Shown here: in pieces, positions 51,759 through 59,494 of the stretch | Numbering within the stretch: the stretch's first letter is position 1 | How the letters are laid out: each line of letters opens with the position of its first letter | Assembly (NCBI RefSeq): GCF_002897295.1 | Contig: NZ_BEXF01000017.1 | Coordinates: forward strand, 1-64,000 | Length of the DNA stretch: 64,000 nt | From: Brevibacillus reuszeri | Lineage (GTDB): Bacteria > Bacillota > Bacilli > Brevibacillales > Brevibacillaceae | Reading direction: 5' to 3' | Position numbers and translations under genes: made by a program | The notes under the pieces: model-generated | Databases searched by the model: none | What the model was told of the DNA's origin: nothing | Seen by the model: the letters and a program-made list of their open reading frames with translations, nothing else

Positions 51759-52427
51759 CTGAACTGGCTGCATAAAAGCGTTGCCATTGTATCAGGTAGT
51801 GTGCTTATCGCAGTAGGAGTCAACCTGTTTCTCGTCCCGCACCGTTTGATGGACGGAGGCATGATCGGGATTGGTCTTTTGGCGACGTATTACATGCAAT
51901 TACCACCTGGTCTAGTGATGATTTTTGTGAGTCTTCCTGTGTATGTGATCGTATTCTTTTATGATAGACGGCTATTTTATCACAGCTTTCATGGGATGCT
52001 CATCTCCTCGTTTTTCATCGATGTGCTGTCCGATTTACGAGGGTGGAATCTATGGTCAACCTCCAGCTCCGCAGTTACCGGAGGTGTTATGATCGGGATG
52101 GGGGTAGGTCTGATGCTTGCCTACGAAACGAATACGGGTGGGACAGATTTGCTTGCCCAATTTTTAGCCAGACGCTTCAAGCTGCATGTCGCCCTTTTGA
52201 TTCTAGTGATAGACGGATTCATCGTGTCTTGCTCTTTGCAAACGATTGGGATGGAACGGACGATTTTTTCTTTAATCACGATTATTGCTGTTGCAGCGAC
52301 AACGCATATGTTTAGTGGAATCAGCCGCAAGCGGCAGCCATACACGGTCATTGGACCCCTTGATTCTTTCGAGAAGCTGCAAATCAGCCAAAAAGGCAGG
52401 GGATGGAGATTATTTTGGAGAAAATAA
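51759..52427 (+). CDS. YitT family membrane protein (DUF161), probable CTG start
   Basis: The 222-aa protein (from CTG 51759) has about five to six membrane helices and the YitT pattern LIAVGVNLFLVPHRLMDGGMIGIGLL near the N-terminus and YETNTGGTDLLAQFLARRF. No ATG, GTG or TTG start retains the whole first helix; GTG 51801 would cut into it. The frame from CTG at 51759, eight bases after AGGGAGG, begins LNWLHKSVAIV, which fits the usual family N-terminus. Function is unknown; some YitT proteins are proposed transporters. Start is therefore inferred. Confidence 0.75.
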   Translation: MNWLHKSVAIVSGSVLIAVGVNLFLVPHRLMDGGMIGIGLLATYYMQLPPGLVMIFVSLPVYVIVFFYDRRLFYHSFHGMLISSFFIDVLSDLRGWNLWSTSSSAVTGGVMIGMGVGLMLAYETNTGGTDLLAQFLARRFKLHVALLILVIDGFIVSCSLQTIGMERTIFSLITIIAVAATTHMFSGISRKRQPYTVIGPLDSFEKLQISQKGRGWRLFWRK

Positions 52428-52457
52428 ATAGGAAAAGGATGAAATGAGGGACGAGTC

Positions 52458-53399
52458 TTGTCTACCAATACACCACAAATGATTACGGAGCGTGTCGGTT
52501 ATTTTCCCGGTCACGTCAATATTGGCTTGGTCATCGGTAGCACGGGGGCGATCTTGATTGATTCTGGACTCGATACCCAAACTGCCAAGAAAATTAAGAA
52601 AGGACTGGACGCCATCGCCCAGCCCTTGTGTGCCATCATACAAACGCACGCACATGCCGACCACTTCGGGGGCAACGCCTATCTACTCGGATGCTGGCCC
52701 GAAGCACAGGTCTACGCGCCACCGCTAGAAGAGGCTATCATACGTTATCCAATTCTCGAACCAATCTACCTGAATATGGGGGCAGAACCACTTGCGGACC
52801 TTCGTAACAAATTCCTTTTTGCCCAAGCTTCGCGGGTGGACCACCTCCTTCCCCTGGAGGATTCGATAGAGATTGATGGCATAGCCTTTTCTATCCTTTC
52901 TCTGCCGGGACATAGCTGGCAACAAGTCGGTGTCGTGTGCGAAAATATTTGCTTTGCCGCCGACAGTTATTTAGGCGAAGAGGTATTGGAGAAGCATAAA
53001 CTCCCCTTTCTCGTAGATGCTCATGAAACCTTGCTCAGCCTAAACAAGCTCTTGGACACGAGCTATACAGGATATTTGCCTGGTCACGGACCGTATATCA
53101 CCTCCCCGGTCAGCGCCGTGCAAAAAAATATCGAATGGCATCAGCGAATCTATGCGGTAATCGAAGAAATTTTGGAAGAAGAGCATACGTTGGAGAATGC
53201 ACTTTCGCTCTTATGTGAGCGGTTACACATTTCGATGGAGAACGCTTCCAGTTTCGTCCTGTTTCGGACGGCGTTCATGGGGTATCTCATCGGACTTCAA
53301 AAAGAAGAGAGAGTTGAATACCGGTTTGCCCAAAATCGATGGCTGTGGAGAAGCGTCAAAACAGAAGTTCAGGATGGTGCAGTAGGGGACGAGAGGTAG
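52458..53399 (+). CDS. metallo-beta-lactamase fold hydrolase
   Basis: The 313-aa protein has HAHADH at 64-69, a LPGHSWQQVG histidine, the FAADSY aspartate and the C-terminal YLPGHGP histidine, so the dinuclear metal site is complete. The fold-specific extra helical C-terminus (about 230-300) resembles glyoxalase II-like or Bacillus YflN/YqgX-related enzymes, but no substrate can be named. TTG 52458 follows GAGGG. Its last 31 bp overlap the convergent gene at 53369-53731. Confidence 0.8.
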   Translation: MSTNTPQMITERVGYFPGHVNIGLVIGSTGAILIDSGLDTQTAKKIKKGLDAIAQPLCAIIQTHAHADHFGGNAYLLGCWPEAQVYAPPLEEAIIRYPILEPIYLNMGAEPLADLRNKFLFAQASRVDHLLPLEDSIEIDGIAFSILSLPGHSWQQVGVVCENICFAADSYLGEEVLEKHKLPFLVDAHETLLSLNKLLDTSYTGYLPGHGPYITSPVSAVQKNIEWHQRIYAVIEEILEEEHTLENALSLLCERLHISMENASSFVLFRTAFMGYLIGLQKEERVEYRFAQNRWLWRSVKTEVQDGAVGDER

Positions 53400-53731
53400 T
53401 CTGCAATTTCGGCGAGCTTGTGCTCCGCTGCTTCACGCACGGCTTTGGGAATGAAGAAAAGCTCTTCGGAAGCGGTGCTCATGTAGAATTTGGCTTCCAG
53501 ATACGGATGGCCCAGCTTGACGGTAAGCTCGCCTTTTCCTGTTGTTGTACTGGTGAAGTTCGTCGGGATGCGTAGAAAATAAGTACTGCTGCTTGCGGAG
53601 TCGTACATGACGACATCATACGTGGGCATGGAATCCCCACCTGATCGGCGAAAGCCCTGCTGTCGCAGCATTTTGTCGACATAGGAGAGCGGCTGCACAA
53701 CGCCGGTCAGGGTTTTGTTTTTTAACCGCAT
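53369..53731 (-). CDS. YugN-like protein
   Basis: The 120-aa protein contains LRIPTNFTSTTTGKGELTVKLGHPYLEAKFY, a pattern similar to the small YugN family of Bacillales, of unknown function. ATG 53731 is chosen six bases after GAGGAGG. Its 3' end overlaps the end of the metallo-hydrolase gene by 31 bp in convergent orientation, so transcripts from the two could form duplex RNA. Confidence 0.55.
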   Translation of the reverse strand: MRLKNKTLTGVVQPLSYVDKMLRQQGFRRSGGDSMPTYDVVMYDSASSSTYFLRIPTNFTSTTTGKGELTVKLGHPYLEAKFYMSTASEELFFIPKAVREAAEHKLAEIADYLSSPTAPS

Positions 53732-53839
53732 GGACATCCTCCTCGGCTCACCCTTTAAGAAATCGGGTTTGGTACCATCCTATGAGCGGCATTCAGAATT
53801 CAGACGTAGAGAAAAAAGAAATGAAGGAGTGGTAGTACC

Positions 53840-54682
53840 ATGAACCAACACGCAGATTTACATACCCATACAAAAGCGTCAGATGGAACCTGCGAGCCGG
53901 CAGAAAACGTGCGCTTGGCAAAAGAGGCAGGCTTAAATGCTCTCGCAATCACGGATCATGATACGGTGTCTGGAGTTCCTGAGGCGCTTGCAGCTGGCAA
54001 GGAGCTCGGGACCGAAGTCATTCCTGGCGTAGAGGTTAGCTCGGTAGGGCGGGGACAGGATATTCACGTGCTCGGTTATTTTATCCCGTATGAGGACAGC
54101 GCTTTTCAGGAGCGCCTGGTCGGCTTGCGTGAGACGCGTCATGAGCGTAATCAGCTGTTGATTGCAAAGCTGCAGGAGCTGGGAATTCCCATTACACTCG
54201 AAAGCGTCTATCGCCGCAAACAAGGGACTGATAAAAATATCGGTCGTCCGCATATCGCAGAAGAGCTGATTGAGCTAGGAATTGTGGCAACGATCGAAGA
54301 GGCTTTTGAGAAATACTTGGGAAAAGGGGCGGCAGCGTATGTCAATCCGCCACGTATTACTCCGCAGGAAGCGATCCGCTTGATTCAGGATGCTGGGGGA
54401 GCCGCTGTTTTGGCGCATCCAGGGCTTTATGACGATGATGAGCTGGTGCAGGAGCTGATTGCTTTTGGGCTGGATGGCATTGAGGTCAATCACCCAGACA
54501 ATACAGAGGAGCAAAGACTCGTATACAGTACTTGGGCAAAGGAACATGGACTTGTCATGACCGGGGGCTCGGATTTCCACGGCTGGCGAGGTGAAGAGCC
54601 GTTCCATGCGATGCTTGGTTCCCATACAGCACAGATGGAAGCAGTGGAGCGATTGCGGGAGATTGCAGCAAAAAGAAAATAA
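53840..54682 (+). CDS. PHP domain metal-dependent phosphoesterase (RNase AM-like)
   Basis: The 280-aa protein begins with the PHP motif DLHTHTKASDG (residues about 6-16), then ITDHDTV, PGVEVSS, DIHVLGYF, AHPG and GGSDFHG, containing the metal ligands of the YciV/RnaseAM group, which trim 5' ends of small rRNAs or hydrolyse 3',5'-bisphosphates. It is soluble and stands alone, between convergent and divergent minus-strand genes. AAGGAG precedes the ATG. Confidence 0.83.
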   Translation: MNQHADLHTHTKASDGTCEPAENVRLAKEAGLNALAITDHDTVSGVPEALAAGKELGTEVIPGVEVSSVGRGQDIHVLGYFIPYEDSAFQERLVGLRETRHERNQLLIAKLQELGIPITLESVYRRKQGTDKNIGRPHIAEELIELGIVATIEEAFEKYLGKGAAAYVNPPRITPQEAIRLIQDAGGAAVLAHPGLYDDDELVQELIAFGLDGIEVNHPDNTEEQRLVYSTWAKEHGLVMTGGSDFHGWRGEEPFHAMLGSHTAQMEAVERLREIAAKRK

Positions 54683-54694
54683 TGATTCATGAAG

Positions 54695-54739
54695 AAAACC
54701 CCGTCTGAAACGTTGTTTGCACGTTTGGAGACGGGGTTT
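54695..54739. terminator. terminator between convergent genes
   Basis: AAACCCCGTCT and AGACGGGGTTT pair, with AAACG/CGTTT extending the stem. A4 precedes and TTTAGAGTTTT follows. Confidence 0.7.
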
Positions 54740-54764
54740 AGAGTTTTGCTGGGCATCTCTGCAA

Positions 54765-55187
54765 TTAAAGTACGGTAAGCACAAAAGAAAAGCCAAGCCA
54801 TATACAAAGCGGGCTAAACAGCCACGTATCATTGTGGGCGAATCGCGTATGCTTGACCTTTTTAAAGAAACCGATGTAGCGAAAATCGCCAATTGCACGG
54901 AGGAAAAAAACGATTGCGCAGATCACGCATCCCCATCTCAAAAGGGCAGGGGGAAACGACATGGACAGATAGCCGCTTTGGATCAGCAGTAAAAAAGCGG
55001 TCGATGCCAGCAAGAGAGCGACGATTAAGGTCGGACCCTTACCTGGAGTAAAGAGGCGACGGGACTCGTCGGAAGTACGTGGAATGACTTCACCCAAGCT
55101 CCAGCGTCCTCCCACGGCCCAGTACACATGAAGCAGAGAAACGAAGAGCAAGATGGCTGCTGACGATACAACAAAAAATGTGGTCAT
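54765..55187 (-). CDS. DUF3995 membrane protein
   Basis: The 140-aa protein has four hydrophobic segments and the DUF3995 signatures LLHVYWAVGGRW near the start and FLRAIGDFRYIGFFK in the loop before the last helix. Function unknown. ATG 55187 follows AAAGGAGAG. Its upstream region has an ATACGGCAGCGTAT palindrome that is nearly the same as the one before the adjacent TetR gene, indicating that this protein is the regulated target. Confidence 0.8.
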   Translation of the reverse strand: MTTFFVVSSAAILLFVSLLHVYWAVGGRWSLGEVIPRTSDESRRLFTPGKGPTLIVALLLASTAFLLLIQSGYLSMSFPPALLRWGCVICAIVFFLRAIGDFRYIGFFKKVKHTRFAHNDTWLFSPLCIWLGFSFVLTVL

Positions 55188-55248
55188 AGGATTCTCTCCT
55201 TTACTCATTTTTGATGAAAAATGCGAGTTGGTATGTCTTTTGCTTAAG

Positions 55249-55262
55249 ATACGGCAGCGTAT
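55249..55262 (-). promoter_or_regulatory. TetR operator upstream of the DUF3995 gene
   Basis: AAGATACGGCAGCGTATGTTT (core ATACG-GCAG-CGTAT at 55249-55262, 62 bp upstream of the start codon) repeats the operator at 55887-55900, differing at only two core bases. Confidence 0.65.
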
Positions 55263-55356
55263 GTTTCGGGCGTAAAAGCTCCCGGCACTCTCATGTTCTC
55301 CCTTAAAAGGTAAGGCGTAGCCGGGGTATGATAAGAAATCGAAAGCCAAGGCTTTG

Positions 55357-55872
55357 TCACTTCCATGCCAGAAAATGAGCAAGTGATGCTTGTACATCCA
55401 TTTCGGCATTGATTTCCGTACGGGCCAGCCAGCCTACGTACATGAAATAGGCGAGCTCAGCACGTTCCTTTGCCTCCATTTTAGGAACTCCATTCTTTTG
55501 GTACAGAGCTGCTACATAATCAATTCTGCGTTTTTCGATTTCAATGAGGCGCTGACGGAGGACTGCATTTTGCTTCGCCCACGCATACATGGCCGCTTCG
55601 AGTTTTTGTTCCCTTGAAAAAAGCTCGCCGAGAAGCTGCTCCAATGTCTGGCTCTCTGAGTCTGGGGTATGAATAATTCTTTCTGTTGTATGTTCTTCCC
55701 AGTAGCTGATCATGGAATCGAGCAAATCCTGACGATCCTGAAAGTGGTGATAAAAGCTTCCCTTGCTGATGTTCATTTCGCGGGCGAGTGCTTCTACACG
55801 GACTGATTCGATACCTGCCTCAGTCAGCTTGGTGAGTGCAGCTCTGACCCAGTCCTCGCGCATATATTGCAT
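55357..55872 (-). CDS. TetR/AcrR family transcriptional regulator
   Basis: The 171-aa protein has an N-terminal TetR helix-turn-helix (ALTKLTEAGIESVRVEALAREMNISKGSFYHHFQDRQDLL) and a C-terminal ligand-binding part of about 110 residues. It is followed on the same strand by a DUF3995 membrane protein gene, and identical-type palindromes lie before both genes. ATG 55872 follows AGAGG by six bases. The inducer is unknown. Confidence 0.88.
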   Translation of the reverse strand: MQYMREDWVRAALTKLTEAGIESVRVEALAREMNISKGSFYHHFQDRQDLLDSMISYWEEHTTERIIHTPDSESQTLEQLLGELFSREQKLEAAMYAWAKQNAVLRQRLIEIEKRRIDYVAALYQKNGVPKMEAKERAELAYFMYVGWLARTEINAEMDVQASLAHFLAWK

Positions 55873-55886
55873 GGTTCACCTCTAAG

Positions 55887-55944
55887 ATACGCTAGCGTAT
55901 GTTTTGTCCGATTCCAGCATAATCCAAAGGGGGAGGGAAGTCAA
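55887..55944 (-). promoter_or_regulatory. TetR gene promoter and operator
   Basis: On the minus strand TTGACT (55939-55944), 17 bp, then TATGCT (55916-55921) form a promoter. The perfect palindrome ATACGCTAGCGTAT at 55887-55900 lies just downstream, where binding would block transcription. Confidence 0.65.
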
Positions 55945-55993
55945 ACAAAAAACAACCTTGGCGTCGCGGTACGTCATAGCGACAAGGTTGTTT
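55945..55993 (-). terminator. intrinsic terminator of the yjcF-like gene
   Basis: ACAACCTTG, then GTCGC, pair with GCGAC and AAGGTTGT. In the minus direction the hairpin is followed by T6. Confidence 0.75.
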
Positions 55994-56008
55994 CGTAACA
56001 AATAGAAT

Positions 56009-56470
56009 CTACTTTTTGCGCAAATTTTTTACCATGGCGATGTGCTCGATACCAGCGTCATCGAAAATGTCACCATACGCCTCATAGCCTAATTTTTCAT
56101 AAAAGCGCTGCGCATGAGTCTGTGCATTCAGCTTAAGTGTTTCGTAGCCTTGGTCCTGCGCTGTTTCTTCCATCGCCATCATAATTTGACGACCGAGTCC
56201 CGTACCGCGCTCCGATTGGAGAACGGCAACGCGCTCGATTTTCCCTACACCAGGTGCATATGTACGCAGACGGCTCGCACCTACTGGGTGTTCTTCCTTA
56301 TAAACGACGAAATGAATCGTTCCGCTGTTTGCCTCGTCGTGTGCATCGATCTCCAAATCTGCGGGAACTTCTTGTTCCACAATGAAAACTGCTTTGCGGA
56401 CGGACAGGGCATCGGCCATTTCTTTTTCGTTGTTGACGGACTGAATCTGGTAAGTTGTTTGGTTCATCAT
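56009..56470 (-). CDS. yjcF: GNAT family N-acetyltransferase, YjcF-like
   Basis: The 153-aa protein has the GNAT core: FIVEQEVPADLEID, HFVVYKEEHPVGASRLR, IERVAVLQSERGTGLGRQIM (the acetyl-CoA pyrophosphate loop R-G-x-G-x-G) and LNAQTHAQRFYEKLGYE. The EQEVP and NAQ segments are typical of the YjcF/ElaA-like branch. The two neighbours are a 2H phosphoesterase and an esterase, the same order as Bacillus yjcF-yjcG-yjcH. ATG 56470 follows AAAGGA. A terminator-like hairpin precedes it at 56491-56528. Confidence 0.82.
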   Translation of the reverse strand: MMNQTTYQIQSVNNEKEMADALSVRKAVFIVEQEVPADLEIDAHDEANSGTIHFVVYKEEHPVGASRLRTYAPGVGKIERVAVLQSERGTGLGRQIMMAMEETAQDQGYETLKLNAQTHAQRFYEKLGYEAYGDIFDDAGIEHIAMVKNLRKK

Positions 56471-56490
56471 GTCACACGTCCTTTGCTTTG

Positions 56491-56528
56491 GAAAAAAGAT
56501 TCCTCCCTGCCATGAATGCACAGGGAGG
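56491..56528 (-). terminator. hairpin terminator between yjcG-like and yjcF-like genes
   Basis: CCTCCCTG and CAGGGAGG pair around an 11-nt loop; in the minus direction T6 follows. It should reduce read-through from yjcG into yjcF. Confidence 0.65.
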
Positions 56529-56553
56529 GGGTAGGGGTGTTATCTACTTTACG

Positions 56554-57063
56554 TTACTTTTTTAAGAGGAAAGTCTGGTAAACGCTCCAAATGCCATCTT
56601 CCAACTGGTAGATCAGGTGGAAGCGGTCAATTTCACTTGTTAAATCAAGCTTCGCCATGCTCAGCTGACCTGTTACATCCCGTAGCTCATCGTCGGACAG
56701 ATCACGTCCGATGGTCAGATGCGGAACGAAAGCATAGGTCTCTTTTTCGTTTACACATTGGTTCACGATTTTTTGGTGCAGCTCATTAAATGGCTCCTTG
56801 TTTTGGACAGCCATGTAGATGACGTTGTTTGTCGGATGGAAAGAAGAAAAACGGTGGAAGCTTGCTGTAAAGCTATCAGTTGAGGAGGCAACCTGCTCCA
56901 GATGGCTAACCAGCTCTGGCAGCTTGGATTCGTCCAGTTCGAAGCCTTCTTTTAAGCGCATATACGGCGGTACCAAGGCATATGCCGGGTCGTAACGCTT
57001 TCGGTAAGAGTTGGCGACTTCTTGCACCTTGCTGGATGGGAAAACTACGATACTGTACATCAT
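56554..57063 (-). CDS. yjcG: 2H phosphoesterase, YjcG-like
   Basis: The 169-aa protein is a 2H phosphoesterase-like protein: the second motif HLTIG is clear near residue 116, while the first (HRFSSF near 69) has Ser in place of Thr at an offset, as in YjcG of Bacillus. The segment NNVIYMAVQNKEPF and the overall length match YjcG. Start is ATG 57063 (second Met in tandem), eight bases after AGGAG. Substrate unknown; possibly cyclic phosphates on RNA ends. Part of a yjcFGH-like cluster. Confidence 0.82.
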   Translation of the reverse strand: MMYSIVVFPSSKVQEVANSYRKRYDPAYALVPPYMRLKEGFELDESKLPELVSHLEQVASSTDSFTASFHRFSSFHPTNNVIYMAVQNKEPFNELHQKIVNQCVNEKETYAFVPHLTIGRDLSDDELRDVTGQLSMAKLDLTSEIDRFHLIYQLEDGIWSVYQTFLLKK

Positions 57064-57210
57064 AAGAACCACTCCTCCTTCACTATCTCTTATGCTCTTG
57101 CATCCTATTATTTTAACAGAAAATTCTCCATTTGTGTAATGTTACGCTTGGGTCCGTATATTCCTGAGGCCGCAGGAAAGACTGTGTAGTGCAAGGAGGT
57201 GCCGTACAGC

Positions 57211-57369
57211 ATGTATATGGCCATGATGATTACATTCATTTTTCTCGTCCTGCTCTTGCTGTCTGTACTGACCTTCACCATCCTGTCGGCTATACGGAAA
57301 GGCGATTTCGAAGACGCCCTCGTCCCGGCAGTGAAGGAAGAAGGTCCGCAGGAAGAACAGCCACGGTAA
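57211..57369 (+). CDS. small single-pass membrane protein, 52 aa
   Basis: AAGGAGGTG at 57193-57201 precedes ATG 57211. The product has one hydrophobic helix (residues about 4-27) followed by an acidic cytoplasmic tail (KGDFEDALVPAVKEEGPQEE). No family is recognised. It lies on the plus strand between the minus-strand yjcG-like and yjcH-like genes and ends 2 bp from the latter. The near-perfect ribosome binding site argues that it is real. Confidence 0.6.
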   Translation: MYMAMMITFIFLVLLLLSVLTFTILSAIRKGDFEDALVPAVKEEGPQEEQPR

Positions 57370-57371
57370 GT

Positions 57372-58076
57372 TTACCCGTAAAGCGTGCACAGCATGCGCG
57401 GCAGATTGGCTTGCCAAAAGCCCCACGTATGGTCACCCTCAAAGGTCTCATAGACCAGGGTGGCCATTTTCTTTTGCAAAATATCGCGCAGCTCGGCGTT
57501 GGCAGAGACAAGATCGAGAGCTCCACGTCCAGATTCAACAGCAGTCTCTCCTGTACCAATTTCCAGATACAGGTTCAGCGGAACGATAAACTCCGTTTCT
57601 TCAACACGCTTGTTCAATGACTCGTCCATCGCGGCAGATTGGCATGCCACTTGACCAAAGGTATGTGGGTAAGATAAAGCCGTAAAAAGGGAAACCACCC
57701 CTCCGAGCGATTCGCCCAGCAGTGTCCGGCCGTTGCCGAGTGGGTGCGTAGAATAATGCGTATCAATGTAGCTGACCACCTCTTCTGCCAAAAAGCGACG
57801 ATAGGCCAGATGCTCCCGCCCATCGGGATGGTAGCGGCTTTGCCGTTTCGTTTTATCCACAGGAAGGAAGACGGCCAGCAGATCAGGGAGCTTTTTTTCT
57901 TCGATTAGCTTGTCCAATAGTGTTGCCATTCTGCCCATAGACAAGTAATCTTCGCCATCCTGTACGTAGATGACCGGATAAGAGTAGAGCGGCGAATAAC
58001 GGGCAGGGGTGTAGACAATCAGCTTTTCCGGCGAACCAAGATGCAGACTGTCCAAAATGATTTCCTCAAGAGCCAC
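57372..58076 (-). CDS. yjcH: alpha/beta-hydrolase esterase, YjcH-like
   Basis: The 234-aa protein is an esterase D/enterochelin-esterase-like alpha/beta hydrolase: oxyanion region YVQDGEDYL, nucleophile elbow GESLGG near 119-124, and catalytic His in GDHTWGFW near 215. There is no signal peptide. GTG 58076 follows AAGGAGG. It corresponds to YjcH of the Bacillus yjcF-G-H cluster, here interrupted by a small plus-strand gene. Substrate is unknown; ester siderophores are only one option for the fold. Confidence 0.8.
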   Translation of the reverse strand: MALEEIILDSLHLGSPEKLIVYTPARYSPLYSYPVIYVQDGEDYLSMGRMATLLDKLIEEKKLPDLLAVFLPVDKTKRQSRYHPDGREHLAYRRFLAEEVVSYIDTHYSTHPLGNGRTLLGESLGGVVSLFTALSYPHTFGQVACQSAAMDESLNKRVEETEFIVPLNLYLEIGTGETAVESGRGALDLVSANAELRDILQKKMATLVYETFEGDHTWGFWQANLPRMLCTLYG

Positions 58077-58246
58077 AGCGTTGTCCTCCTTATGGGATGT
58101 TCTGGTGCTAATTATACAGGAGAGGGGAAGGCTTACCCAAGTGTTTCGTGTGTTCGATTTGAATGAAAGATTGTCGCAATTTTGACACCGTGTGATACTA
58201 TGATAAAAACGACTTCACTCGATTTGCGGAAGGGGTTGTCTCTTAT

Positions 58247-58840
58247 ATGAAGAAGCAGGTTCACAGCATCGAAGTCAGAAACGCTGCCCTCGCACGCCTG
58301 TCAGAACGCGGCGTGACGGTAGAAGATATCGCGGAGATTGTGTATCTCATGCAGTCACCATACCATCCTGGCTTGACTATGGAGCCATGCATTGAAAGCG
58401 TCAAAGCTGTGCTCGAAAAACGCGAAATGCAGCATGCCATTTTAGTTGGCATTGAACTCGATACATTGGCTGAAAAAGGGCTCCTGTCCGAGCCGCTCCA
58501 ATCCATCATCGCAACAGACGAAGGATTGTTCGGCTGCGACGAGACCTTGGCGCTTGGATCAGTATTTGGTTATGGAAGCATCGCGGTGACGACCTTTGGG
58601 CATTTGGATAAGCACAAGGTTGGCGTAATTAAAAGATTGGATACGAAAACGGCAGAGGGCCGTGTGCATACGTTTTTGGATGATCTGGTCGCTAGTGTTG
58701 CTGCCAATGCGTCCAGCCGCATGGCTCACCGGATGAGAGATGAGCAGGAAGCCGAGCTGGCAAGAGCAGAGGCACTGCGTGAGCACGAGGCTGAGCTGCG
58801 TGTGGAGGAGAACGGAAAAGGAACTGAGCAGGCTGGGTAG
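58247..58840 (+). CDS. pgpA: phosphatidylglycerophosphatase A (PgpA/YutG-like)
   Basis: The 197-aa protein matches YutG-type PgpA: RGVTVEDIAEIVYLMQSPYHPGLT near the N-terminus and DEGLFGCDETLALGSVFGYGSIAVTTFGHLDKHKVG in the middle, then a glutamate- and alanine-rich C-terminal helix longer than in the Bacillus protein. Members act on phosphatidylglycerophosphate, although the Firmicute YutG group is soluble. AAGGGG precedes the ATG. Confidence 0.75.
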   Translation: MKKQVHSIEVRNAALARLSERGVTVEDIAEIVYLMQSPYHPGLTMEPCIESVKAVLEKREMQHAILVGIELDTLAEKGLLSEPLQSIIATDEGLFGCDETLALGSVFGYGSIAVTTFGHLDKHKVGVIKRLDTKTAEGRVHTFLDDLVASVAANASSRMAHRMRDEQEAELARAEALREHEAELRVEENGKGTEQAG

Positions 58841-59160
58841 GTTTTTTTGGAGGTTTTCCTTTGGGGGAATTGTTACCTAACTACCTTTGAGTAGGCGAGC
58901 TTGAAAAAGCCATTTTCTTTGCTGGTACTGTTTTGTATGCGAGGCGGTTTGGGGTTGTGAGCTGTCTTGGGTATGAGGGAGGTGCCTGTGAGGGAGTGGC
59001 TTTTTTTGATTGGGTGGGATTGGGGAGTAAGGCGTAAGGAGTAAAACTTTCGGTTTATGCTTAGGAAAAAGGGTTTGGGGGCGATCATGCAAGGTGTTTT
59101 ACTTGGGTTTTTTAGTGTTCTTTTGGTACGAGTGAAAAAAATTACAAAAAATCATTATTT
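58841..59160. other. non-coding G/T-biased stretch
   Basis: About 320 bp between pgpA and the tRNA promoter hold no supportable gene. The plus strand is strikingly rich in G and T with many GGTTT, GGGAG and TTTTTT runs and few C. Two overlapping minus-strand frames (58873-59092) are low-complexity and have no ribosome binding site. No repeat, riboswitch or terminator is recognised with confidence. Confidence 0.5.
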
Positions 59161-59164
59161 CCTC

Positions 59165-59193
59165 TTGAAATTGATTAAGTGATGCGGTATAGT
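59165..59193 (+). promoter_or_regulatory. tRNA operon promoter
   Basis: TTGAAA (59165-59170) and TATAGT (59188-59193) are 17 bp apart, 30 bp upstream of the first tRNA gene. Confidence 0.7.
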
Positions 59194-59223
59194 AATAAAT
59201 GTGATCGACGTCCGAGACGATTC

Positions 59224-59300
59224 GGGCCCTTAGCTCAGTTGGTCAGAGCGGTCGGCTCATAACCGATTGGTCGTAGGTTCGAGTCCTACAGGGCCCACCA
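59224..59300 (+). tRNA. tRNA-Ile (CAT anticodon, lysidine type)
   Basis: The 77-nt sequence folds as a tRNA: acceptor GGGCCCT/AGGGCCC, D arm AGCTCAGTTGGTCAGAGC, anticodon stem-loop with loop CTCATAA, T arm GTAGGTTCGAGTCCTAC, discriminator A and encoded CCA. The CAT anticodon could be Met or Ile. The body (acceptor, CTCATAA loop, GGTCG variable region) matches the tRNA-Ile2 type whose C34 becomes lysidine by TilS to read AUA, better than an elongator tRNA-Met. Confidence 0.85.
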
Positions 59301-59328
59301 TTAAATGATTACATAAGTAAGTCCCAAT

Positions 59329-59404
59329 GATCCGGTAGCTCAGTTGGGAGAGCACCATCTTGACAGGGTGGGGGTCGCTGGTTCGAACCCAGTCCGGATC
59401 ACCA
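59329..59404 (+). tRNA. tRNA-Val (GAC)
   Basis: The 76-nt tRNA has acceptor GATCCGG/CCGGATC, anticodon stem CCATC/GGTGG with loop TTGACAG giving anticodon GAC, T arm CTGGTTCGAACCCAG, discriminator A and encoded CCA. It is cotranscribed with the preceding tRNA (28-bp spacer). The phage-like element begins right after it, so its 3' end is the likely integration site. Confidence 0.92.
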
Positions 59405-59417
59405 TAATTTAAACGCT

Positions 59418-59444
59418 AAAACCCTTGGTAATCAAGGGTTTTTT
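59418..59444 (+). terminator. tRNA operon terminator
   Basis: AAACCCTTG and CAAGGGTTT pair around GTAAT, followed by TTTT. It lies between the tRNA-Val and the integrase remnant. Confidence 0.8.
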
Positions 59445-59494
59445 AATTTTTATAACGACCCCACTCGTTCCCCTTTTATACGAACAATAGCAAA

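Noticed and set aside
59224..59300. Elongator tRNA-Met
   Set aside because: The CAT anticodon allows it, but body and anticodon-loop features match the lysidine-modified tRNA-Ile2 type better.
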